Source: Candidatus Hydrogenedentota bacterium
Lineage (GTDB): Bacteria; Hydrogenedentota; Hydrogenedentia; Hydrogenedentiales; CAITNO01
DNA: 7,621 bases
NCBI GenBank assembly: GCA_903922535.1
Contig: CAIXUF010000027.1
Coordinates: forward strand, 1-7,621
Direction: 5' to 3'
Made by a program: the position numbers and the translations under genes. Shown here piece by piece: positions 1 to 5,314 of the stretch; positions within the stretch are counted from its first letter, which is position 1, and every line of letters begins with the position of its first letter. The notes under the pieces were generated by a model. That model had not been told where the DNA came from. It did no database searches and was given only the letters and a program-made list of their open reading frames with translations.

Positions 1-945
1 GGCCTGAGCTTTCTTGCCCGCTTCGAGGACGGCAAACTCATCCGAAAGAGCATCATCACCCCCCAGGGGGATGAGATTCCCGCCGAAAAGGATGAGCGCA
101 AGACCATCGACAAGGACCTGTATGACGGCATCCGCGCGGGCATGTCCTTCGACGAGGTCATGAACCGCATCGGCATCGAGGCCCAGCCCATCAGCAAGAC
201 CGGCACAAACGTCACCATCTACACCTGGCGCGATGCCGGCGGTTCCAGTTTCACCGCCCGTTTTGAAAATGACAAACTCGTGAAGAAATCGGGCCTCTAT
301 GCCGCGAAAGGCAAGAACAAGGAAAAGGAGGGGGAGAAAGCGGAAGGCGAAACCGCCCCGCCCGCATCAGGCAATGCCGACAAGTCCGCCGAAAAGGCGG
401 ACGAGACGAACAATGCCGGGGAGGGCGCCGGTCAGGGCACGGACGACGAGCAGAGCAGCGCCACACCCGACACCACTCCCCCGGAACCGCGCAAGAGCCG
501 TGTCACGGTGGCGGGCTCCTCGCGGCGGGAGCGCGAGGCCGAGAACGGTGAAGGCAAATCCGGGTCGTACCGGCCCAGGGCGCAACTGCCCCAGAATCTG
601 CACCGGCTTCGGGAGGGCACCTATGAAATCCGCATCAACAATGCCGCCGAAAGCCGCGTGAAGGCGGCCGTCGTTTCACAGGAAGGCGCCTCCGAGGTGT
701 CCATCCCCCCGGGCGGCAAGCAGTCCGTCTTCGTCAACCAGGGCGACTACGTCGTCAATTTCATCTATGACGACGATCCCTACACGCTGCACAAGGGCGG
801 AGTCATCCCCGTAGGGCAGTGGCTGACAGACATGGAAGTGTTCCTGCTCGGCGGGTCCTACAATGTGCAGGTGCTGGACAAAAGCAAGGACCGGCCCGCT
901 TCCCGGACCAAACCCGCTTCCCTGAGCAACGAATTTCGCCGCTAG
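1..945 (+). CDS. Tandem BLIP/DUF3862-like module protein with charged linker, 5' truncated
   Basis: The reading frame is open from the first base to TAG at 943-945, giving 314 visible residues; the true start lies upstream. Visible residues 1-18 are the last strands of one module (LARFEDGKLIRKS). Residues 41-100 are a complete second copy: YDGIRAGMSFDEV, an aromatic YTW, then TARFENDKLVKKSGL. The 'GMS..EV...G' opening and 'G..F.arFe..KLv.KS' ending match the BLIP-like/DUF3862 (SmpA-like) fold, used elsewhere for protein binding at the envelope; that assignment is from memory of the family. Residues about 103-195 are a low-complexity linker rich in Lys/Glu, then Gly/Asp/Asn, then Pro/Arg, probably disordered. 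Residues about 198-295 form a beta-rich domain starting near REGTYEIRINN and ending near GGSYNVQVLDKS, which I do not recognise. An internal ATG at 142 would split the second module and is not the start. Function is unknown; a cell-envelope role is inference. Confidence 0.8.
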   Translation, partial: GLSFLARFEDGKLIRKSIITPQGDEIPAEKDERKTIDKDLYDGIRAGMSFDEVMNRIGIEAQPISKTGTNVTIYTWRDAGGSSFTARFENDKLVKKSGLYAAKGKNKEKEGEKAEGETAPPASGNADKSAEKADETNNAGEGAGQGTDDEQSSATPDTTPPEPRKSRVTVAGSSRREREAENGEGKSGSYRPRAQLPQNLHRLREGTYEIRINNAAESRVKAAVVSQEGASEVSIPPGGKQSVFVNQGDYVVNFIYDDDPYTLHKGGVIPVGQWLTDMEVFLLGGSYNVQVLDKSKDRPASRTKPASLSNEFRR

Positions 946-957
946 CCCCCCATCCGC

Positions 958-1983
958 CTACACGGCAGAAATCGCACGTGCCTCCTCCTCCTCGGCCACG
1001 GCGGGCTGCTCCGCCGCCGCCACCGCGGGCTTCTCCTCTCTCGGAAGGATCAGTGCCTGATCGAGGAACTGCTCCACCCGCGAGAACACCTCCGCACTGC
1101 CCGCGCCGTTGACAATCCCGTGGCGGTCCCGCTCAAAGATGGTCAGTTCCTTGTGCGGCGAACCGAGCCGGCCGAAAATGTCGGGCCCGCTGTCCGGATG
1201 CACCGTGGTGTCCCGAGAGGCCTGAATGACCAACGCCGGCATGATGACGGTCGGCAGCAGCCGCTCCGTCTCCGCCATGATGGTCACCAGTTCGCCCGCC
1301 GCCGTGAGCGGGTTGCGCATGTAGTTGATGTGCAGGTTCTCGGGATGGTTTTCCGCATACTCCCACCGGAACCGATCCGCGCCCACCCGGTGCAGCAGCG
1401 AATTAATCCCCACGATGGACGGCACCAGCCGAATCATGTAGCGCCGCACATACAACGGCGCGCAAATCGACACCACCGCGGACAGCCGCGCCGACATCCG
1501 CGCCGCGCCAATCAGCGCCAGGCAGCCGCCAATCGAGAATCCGCACAGTGCTATGTGGTCCGTGAGGGTTTCCAAAATGGCCACGCCCCGCTCCAGCGAC
1601 GCATACCACTCTTCCCAGGGACGCAGCGCGATATCCTCCGGCGCGGTGCCGTGACCCGCCAGCCGCACTCCGTACACGGCATAGCCCGCCCGGCACAGCG
1701 CCTCGCCCAGCGCGCGCGTCTCCAGCGGCGCCGCAAGGAAACCGTGCGCCAGCACCACACCGCCGCGCGGCCGCAGACGCAGGGGCCGCAGCAGGTAGGG
1801 ACGGCCCACCTCGGGCGGTTTCGATTCGCCCGGGATGTAGTGGCGCGCATAGGCGTCCTCGAAGGCGTGAAGATCCTCCTCCACCAGCGCCTGCCGGGCA
1901 CGCCGCTTCGCCCTCACCGTCTCCAGACGGTGCAATAGCCGCGCAATCGTTTCTTTGACGTTCGGGACTTCTGCCATGCGCAC
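958..1983 (-). CDS. Alpha/beta hydrolase (carboxylesterase / serine aminopeptidase S33-like)
   Basis: The product is 341 residues and probably hydrolyses an ester (or lipid) in the cytoplasm; no signal peptide is visible. The core shows the expected order: HGFLAAP near residues 80-86 (oxyanion loop), AGHGTAP 109-115, nucleophile elbow GFSIGG with Ser150, acid Asp258 in QASRDTTVHP, and His288 in ERDRHGIV. A helical insert around 177-245 would be the cap. Residues 1-65 are a charged helical extension, and the tail from about 316 is Ala/Glu-rich and probably disordered. AAGGAG at 1989-1994 sits 5 bases before a GTG at 1983 and 11 before an in-frame ATG at 1977. I chose GTG, but ATG (two residues shorter) remains possible. 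The gene converges on the upstream plus-strand gene with 12 bases between stops and no evident terminator. It lies 143 bases downstream of the propeller gene on the same strand. The substrate cannot be told; monoacylglycerol lipase or carboxylesterase relatives are the nearest guesses. Confidence 0.87.
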   Translation of the reverse strand: MRMAEVPNVKETIARLLHRLETVRAKRRARQALVEEDLHAFEDAYARHYIPGESKPPEVGRPYLLRPLRLRPRGGVVLAHGFLAAPLETRALGEALCRAGYAVYGVRLAGHGTAPEDIALRPWEEWYASLERGVAILETLTDHIALCGFSIGGCLALIGAARMSARLSAVVSICAPLYVRRYMIRLVPSIVGINSLLHRVGADRFRWEYAENHPENLHINYMRNPLTAAGELVTIMAETERLLPTVIMPALVIQASRDTTVHPDSGPDIFGRLGSPHKELTIFERDRHGIVNGAGSAEVFSRVEQFLDQALILPREEKPAVAAAEQPAVAEEEEARAISAV

Positions 1984-1988
1984 TGCGT

Positions 1989-1994
1989 CTCCTT
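1989..1994 (-). promoter_or_regulatory. Ribosome binding site of the alpha/beta hydrolase
   Basis: On the minus strand this reads AAGGAG. The GTG at 1983 is 5 bases away and the ATG at 1977 is 11 away. The spacing slightly favours GTG as the start codon. Confidence 0.6.
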
Positions 1995-2021
1995 GCCTCT
2001 AGCATACCACTAAACCGCAGA

Positions 2022-2036
2022 ATTTTCATTGAAAAT
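2022..2036. repeat. Short inverted repeat upstream of the hydrolase gene
   Basis: ATTTTC and GAAAAT flank the 3-base spacer ATT. The element lies 39-53 bases upstream of the chosen GTG, where an operator could sit. It is AT-rich and short, so it may be a chance palindrome. Confidence 0.3.
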
Positions 2037-2074
2037 CCGCCGGTTGTCACATTCAAATTTTCCGCATTTTTCGC

Positions 2075-2081
2075 TATAATA
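2075..2081. promoter_or_regulatory. TATAAT box of uncertain direction
   Basis: The plus strand reads GCTATAATACC, with a perfect -10 hexamer at 2075-2080. TTCAAA at 2052-2057 is 17 bases upstream and matches 4 of 6 positions of a -35. In that direction the transcript would run antisense into the 3' end of the propeller gene. The minus strand of the same box reads TATTAT (2081-2076), a 5-of-6 match. That would give the hydrolase gene a 5' leader of about 85 bases, but no good -35 lies at the right distance on that strand. The useful direction is unresolved. Confidence 0.4.
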
Positions 2082-2126
2082 CCGGTCCTTGCCTGAGGAC
2101 TTGCTGGACAACACGCATCCGGGGCT

Positions 2127-3764
2127 TCAGCGTACCGCTTTCAAGCCGACGGTGTCGGTTGGGCAGTTAAAGCCGGGACCGCCGGCGGCCACGTATCCTC
2201 GGCTAGCCCCGGACAGGTCCGGGCTTACCCAGAAGGAATACAGGCACCCGTCGCGAAGGCTGAAGCGGAATCGGACGTTCTCTCCGACGAATTGCGAGAG
2301 GTCCGGCTGCCCCTTCCAGCGTACCGGGGCGCAGGTCGCGTCTCCCTTGAACGGCACGCAGTCTTCGCGCGTGAAGCCGGGAACGGGGCCGCCGTCCGCC
2401 CCGATGACTTCGGCGCGCAGTTCGCCTTTCGCCGCGTCCGCGTTGACGAAGAGATGCTTTCCCGAGAAAAGCACGGGGCGCGTTGTGAGGGTGCCTTCGG
2501 CGCCAAGCGCGTCCATGGATGCGAAGCCGTCACGGCGGAGCGTGGCGAGGCCGGTGGCGGAGGTCCCCGAGGCGGGCGACCCCGAAACGCCGCTGCGGCC
2601 GCTGACGTAGAAGTAAAGCCTGTCGCCGACGACGAGGCAGCAGCCTCCGGCGGACTGGACATTGCCCCAGTTCCAGTCGCCCTGGCGTTCGGAAACGGGG
2701 ATGAAGGCGTCGTGCGTCGGGCGCTGCCAATGGAATCCGTCGCGGCTGAACCCGATGCAGACCTCGTTGGGCTTCGCGCGGTCCTTGGGCTGGCCGCGCC
2801 AGACGCTGAACAGGCCGATGCAGAGACTTTCGTAGGCCGCAACGTCCAGATTGTACAGTTCGCACGGCGTGTTCAGGTCCGCGCGCGGCGCGTCGAGCGT
2901 GTCGGCCCCGACCCAGAACGGCGGCTGGCCTTTCTCCCATTTCGCCGCGGCGAGCACGTCGGAATTCTCCCAGTACCGGCGAAAACGGCCCACGGTCTTC
3001 GGGTCATAGTCGCGGATGCTGTAGACCCAGACGTTGCGGAACGGGTTGAAGAAGGCCGTGCTCCGGTCGCCGAGCGGGCCGCTCGTTGCCGTACGGTCGC
3101 CCCAGTGCACGCCGTCCGGAGAAAAGAAGACGGACAGCGCGCCCCTGCTTTCGCCCGTGCGCGCATAGACGAACATCTTGTACCGGCGTTGCGGGTCCTT
3201 CTCGGCAAGGTCGAGCCAAATCACGTTTGAATCGCGCCCAAGCTTCTGCACGATATTGGTGCCGGGGACAACGTCAAGTTCGGGTTTGTCCCAGTGAATC
3301 CCGTCCTTGGAGGTCGCGTGGCAGGTCGTGTCGCTGTACCCGCCCATGTACCACATCTTGAACAGGCCGTCCTGCGGGTCGTGCCACACACCGTCGCTGA
3401 ACACCATGGCGGTCGGCGCTGGACGCTCCTGCGACGTCGTGGCGCTTTCCCAAGGGCGGTCCGGCTTCAGCACTGGATTGTCCGGCCAGTATTCGGCCGC
3501 GTGGCAGGTCCGCTTCAGGTCCGTCTTCTCGGCGAGGAAATCGTCCACAAAAAGCTGGCGTCCAACGTCTATCGGAATAACCTCGGGCGGATGCTCCAGA
3601 TAGGGAACGGGCATGGGCTCGCGCGTTGCCGTGCGGTCCGCCGGAGGCCACGGGTCAGGAAGGCGGATGCCGTTGTACAGCACCTCGTCGGCGTGGGAAA
3701 CGCAGGTGCCGATAGCGAGCCAGACTGCAAGAAGGAATGGAATAACACGGCCTGCTGTATTCAT
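2127..3764 (-). CDS. Secreted five-bladed propeller protein, GH32/GH43-like glycoside hydrolase relative
   Basis: The product is 545 residues. An N-terminal signal peptide has hydrophobic stretch VIPFLLAVWLAIG and likely cleavage after SHA at residue 25. The mature part opens with RQLFVDDFLAEK (69-80) and DNPVLKPDRPWE (95-106), a pairing typical of secreted glycosidase-like propellers in PVC-group bacteria. Three S-x-DG-x-HW motifs recur at 152-158, 215-221 and 340-346, with a degenerate RRDGF near 410; they look like successive blade loops, Asp-box style. A beta-sandwich-like tail covers about 425-545 (GKHLFVNADAAKGELRAEV), as in GH32-type C-terminal modules. The acidic pair Asp74/Asp75 is the best candidate for catalytic residues, but I cannot place the acid/base. 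The start is ATG 3764, because GGAGG at 3771-3775 leaves a 6-base spacer; the ATG at 3770 would abut it. The open frame continues far upstream, antisense to the DUF1080 gene, but that part is not coding. Substrate unknown; probably a glycan outside the cytoplasmic membrane. Confidence 0.85.
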   Translation of the reverse strand: MNTAGRVIPFLLAVWLAIGTCVSHADEVLYNGIRLPDPWPPADRTATREPMPVPYLEHPPEVIPIDVGRQLFVDDFLAEKTDLKRTCHAAEYWPDNPVLKPDRPWESATTSQERPAPTAMVFSDGVWHDPQDGLFKMWYMGGYSDTTCHATSKDGIHWDKPELDVVPGTNIVQKLGRDSNVIWLDLAEKDPQRRYKMFVYARTGESRGALSVFFSPDGVHWGDRTATSGPLGDRSTAFFNPFRNVWVYSIRDYDPKTVGRFRRYWENSDVLAAAKWEKGQPPFWVGADTLDAPRADLNTPCELYNLDVAAYESLCIGLFSVWRGQPKDRAKPNEVCIGFSRDGFHWQRPTHDAFIPVSERQGDWNWGNVQSAGGCCLVVGDRLYFYVSGRSGVSGSPASGTSATGLATLRRDGFASMDALGAEGTLTTRPVLFSGKHLFVNADAAKGELRAEVIGADGGPVPGFTREDCVPFKGDATCAPVRWKGQPDLSQFVGENVRFRFSLRDGCLYSFWVSPDLSGASRGYVAAGGPGFNCPTDTVGLKAVR

Positions 3765-3770
3765 TGGCAT

Positions 3771-3775
3771 CCTCC
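3771..3775 (-). promoter_or_regulatory. Ribosome binding site that fixes the propeller gene start
   Basis: The minus strand reads GGAGG. It directly abuts the upstream ATG at 3770 and is 6 bases from the ATG at 3764, so 3764 is the start. Confidence 0.75.
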
Positions 3776-3812
3776 ATGTCGCGTTGCGCTGGACCAATAA
3801 GCGCGGGCTGAT

Positions 3813-3838
3813 GTATCGCGGGCGTCCCGCCCGCCTTG
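3813..3838 (+). repeat. Hairpin repeat copy 1 (REP-like)
   Basis: The unit begins GTATC and then folds as GCGGGCG-TCC-CGCCCGC at 3818-3834, a perfect 7-bp stem with a 3-base loop, followed by CTTG. It differs from copy 2 at only 2 of 26 positions. Confidence 0.8.
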
Positions 3839-3912
3839 TCAATCTGAGATTATCAAGCTCCGTGCGGGCGATTGCAAAACCGGTCGACATCCCCGGCGCC
3901 ATTGCGTCGCTC

Positions 3913-3938
3913 GTATCGCGGGCTACCCGCCCGCCTTG
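3913..3938 (+). repeat. Hairpin repeat copy 2 (REP-like)
   Basis: Same orientation as copy 1 and starting exactly 100 bases after it. The two differences are in the centre (TA for GT), which breaks the innermost pair and leaves a 6-bp stem at 3918-3934. Confidence 0.8.
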
Positions 3939-3977
3939 GACTTGGACCACATCCAGAACCCACCGGGGGAAGGCTGT

Positions 3978-3999
3978 GCAGGCGGGACGCCTGCGATAC
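3978..3999 (-). repeat. Hairpin repeat copy 3 (REP-like), inverted
   Basis: On the minus strand it begins GTATC and folds as GCAGGCG-TCC-CGCCTGC (3994-3978), a perfect 7-bp stem. Relative to copy 1 both members of one pair have changed, G-C becoming A-T, so pairing is kept. It lacks the CTTG tail of copies 1 and 2. Confidence 0.8.
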
Positions 4000-4091
4000 G
4001 GAGAACGCTGTCCAGTGGAAAAGCGGTGGCCGCTTTGGCGAAGATATGCGACGCAGACTCTGTCTTCCAAACTTAACCAAGGAGAACCGAC

Positions 4092-5102
4092 ATGAAACGT
4101 GCCCTTCAATTCGTACTGCTGCCGGCGCTGGCGCTGCTCTGCGCCGCCGCCCTGGCCCAACCGGCCGCGGATCCGTTCCTCGGCCGTTGGGCGCTGAACC
4201 TGCCCAACAACGGCGCCGGCTGGCTCGGCGTCGACAAGGACAAGGGATACCTCGACGCCAGCGTGCTGTGGTACGGCGGCAGCGTCGTGCCCGTGGACGC
4301 CGTGTACATGGACGGCAACACGCTGTGCGTGACCCGTCTCCATAGCGTCGAGCGCAAGGACGCCGCCGGCAAGGTCATCGCCAAACAGTCCTTCCCCGAG
4401 ACGCTCACCTGCACCGTGAGCGGCGACGAACTCAAGGGCGTATCCACCAACCCCAAGTCTGACGGTACCGGGCTCGACAAGTCTGAATTCACCGGCAAGC
4501 GCATCCCGCCGCTGCCGCCCGCGCCCGATCTCTCCAAGGTGAAATTCGGCAAGCCGATCAAGATGTTCAACGGCAAGGATCTTAAAGGCTGGAAACTGTT
4601 CGGAGGCATCAAGAACGGCTGGAGCGTGTCCAAGGGCGTGCTGACCAATGACCCGAAACAGGAAGAGGGCAAGCCCCACCTCAGCTATGGCAACATTCGC
4701 TCGGAGAAGGAGTTTGAAGACTTTAATCTCAGCTTTGATGTCAACATGACCAAGGACGGCAACAGCGGCGTCTATCTGCGCGGCATCTACGAAGTGCAGA
4801 TGCTCGACAGCTACGGCAAGCCGGGCGACCCGCACAACATGTGCAGCATTTACAGCCGTCTTCAGCCCCTGGTCTCGGCCGAAAAGCCCGCCGGAGAATG
4901 GCAGACCGTGGACATCACGCTGGTCGACCGCCACGTCACCGTGAAGCTCAACGGCAAGCTCGTGCAGGACAACGCCCCGCTGCTGGGCTGCACCGGCGGC
5001 GCGCTCTGGTCCGATGAGTTCCGCCCCGGCCCCATCTATCTCCAGGGCGACCATTCCGGCGTGTCCTACCGCAACATGGTGCTGCGTCCCGTGGTAAAGT
5101 AG
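4092..5102 (+). CDS. Secreted DUF1080 protein (3-keto-disaccharide hydrolase family, PF06439)
   Basis: The product is 336 residues. A type I signal peptide (FVLLPALALLCAAALA) is probably cut after residue 22; the Cys17 context does not fit a lipobox. Residues about 27-135 form an N-terminal beta domain (GRWALNLPNNGAGWLGV), often found ahead of DUF1080 in PVC-type bacteria. Residues about 150-335 are the DUF1080 domain, a concanavalin-like sandwich. Its hallmarks are FNGKDLKGWK (159-168), NIRSEKEFEDFNLSFDV, NSGVYLRGIYEVQMLDSYG (224-242), GEWQTVDI and GPIYLQGDHSGVSYRNM (313-329). The family is known for cleaving 3-keto-glycosides made by sugar oxidoreductases; the substrate here is inference. 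ATG 4092 follows AAGGAG (4079-4084) by 7 bases. It is divergent from the propeller gene, probably sharing its control region, and is closed by the terminator at 5157-5196, so it is likely monocistronic. No 3-keto-forming Gfo/Idh/MocA-type oxidoreductase is in the window. Confidence 0.93.
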   Translation: MKRALQFVLLPALALLCAAALAQPAADPFLGRWALNLPNNGAGWLGVDKDKGYLDASVLWYGGSVVPVDAVYMDGNTLCVTRLHSVERKDAAGKVIAKQSFPETLTCTVSGDELKGVSTNPKSDGTGLDKSEFTGKRIPPLPPAPDLSKVKFGKPIKMFNGKDLKGWKLFGGIKNGWSVSKGVLTNDPKQEEGKPHLSYGNIRSEKEFEDFNLSFDVNMTKDGNSGVYLRGIYEVQMLDSYGKPGDPHNMCSIYSRLQPLVSAEKPAGEWQTVDITLVDRHVTVKLNGKLVQDNAPLLGCTGGALWSDEFRPGPIYLQGDHSGVSYRNMVLRPVVK

Positions 5103-5119
5103 CCCAATTTCCCACGCAG

Positions 5120-5139
5120 GACAGCCGCCCCCGGCTGTC
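5120..5139 (+). other. Hairpin just after the DUF1080 gene
   Basis: GACAGCCG (5120-5127) and CGGCTGTC (5132-5139) form a perfect 8-bp stem around a CCCC loop. No T tract follows, so by itself it is not a classic terminator. It may protect the 3' end of the mRNA. Confidence 0.6.
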
Positions 5140-5156
5140 ATCCATGCCGTGACTTC

Positions 5157-5196
5157 CGCGGCGGGCAGGTTTGACGATCTGCCCGCCGCGTCTTTT
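5157..5196 (+). terminator. Intrinsic terminator of the DUF1080 gene
   Basis: Left arm 5157-5168 (CGCGGCGGGCAG) and right arm 5179-5190 pair perfectly over 12 bp around a 10-base loop. The right arm is followed at once by TCTTTTC. It lies 55 bases after the DUF1080 stop and ahead of the next promoter, so it separates two transcription units. A TTG at 5171 that opens the frame of the next gene lies in the loop and is not a start. Confidence 0.85.
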
Positions 5197-5218
5197 CGTG
5201 GTCCGCAAAATGGGGTAT

Positions 5219-5227
5219 CCCCCCCCC
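5219..5227 (+). repeat. C9 homopolymer upstream of the SGNH gene promoter
   Basis: Nine consecutive C residues lie immediately upstream of where the -35 contact would fall for the TATAAT at 5251. The run is preceded by GGGGTAT, making a small GGGG-TAT-CCCC palindrome (5212-5222). Such runs can change length by slippage. Confidence 0.7.
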
Positions 5228-5245
5228 TATCCCTTTCTTGCCCAA

Positions 5246-5256
5246 TGCTATATAAT
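5246..5256 (+). promoter_or_regulatory. Promoter -10 region of the SGNH hydrolase gene
   Basis: TGCTATATAAT contains a perfect TATAAT (5251-5256), and the upstream TG may act as an extended -10. The 17-base-spaced -35 position reads TATCCC and is weak. The box lies after the DUF1080 terminator and predicts a leader of about 50 bases to the ATG at 5315. It resembles the GCTATAAT box at 2073-2080. Confidence 0.65.
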
Positions 5257-5300
5257 GGCGGGGTTGTTGGTCCTGACCGTGCGGATAAGGTCCGTTGCCA

Positions 5301-5307
5301 AAGGAGG
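5301..5307 (+). promoter_or_regulatory. Ribosome binding site that fixes the SGNH gene start
   Basis: AAGGAGG lies 7 bases before ATG 5315. It rules out the TTG at 5171, which would place the start inside a terminator loop and upstream of the promoter. Confidence 0.85.
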
Positions 5308-5314
5308 CTGCGTG

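Larger units (their letters stand above)
1984..2126. other. AT-rich intergenic region between two minus-strand genes
   Basis: This gap separates the stop of the propeller gene from the start of the hydrolase gene and is clearly more AT-rich than its surroundings, especially about 2005-2080. It holds a 6-bp inverted repeat (2022-2036) and a TATAAT box (2075-2080). No open frame here looks coding. No strong intrinsic terminator for the propeller gene is visible; the only hairpin is a 5-bp stem (GTCCT/AGGAC, 2085-2100) with no T tract beside it. The hydrolase may therefore be transcribed from its own promoter, by read-through, or both. Confidence 0.6.
3765..4091. other. Divergent intergenic region between propeller and DUF1080 genes
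   Basis: These 327 bases lie between two divergently read genes and must hold promoters for both. No clear pair of promoter hexamers stands out. TTGACA on the minus strand at 3842-3837 is a perfect -35, but the best -10 match, GATACA at 3817-3812, is 19 bases away and inside a hairpin repeat. Three copies of a palindromic repeat occupy 3813-3838, 3913-3938 and 3978-3999. No coding signal is seen. The DUF1080 ribosome binding site AAGGAG is at 4079-4084. Confidence 0.6.

Noticed and set aside
1120..1938. A 272-codon plus-strand open frame.
   Set aside because: It is antisense to the alpha/beta hydrolase and its translation is Arg/His/Gln-rich with no recognisable domain.
3812..3842. A TTGACA on the minus strand as the propeller gene promoter.
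   Set aside because: The -35 is perfect, but the only -10-like hexamer (GATACA) is 19 bases away and lies in a GC-rich hairpin repeat.
3765..5141. A minus-strand frame that extends the propeller gene upstream to 5141, making a 1004-residue protein.
   Set aside because: The extension is antisense to the DUF1080 gene and crosses the hairpin repeats. The signal peptide and GGAGG place the true start at 3764.
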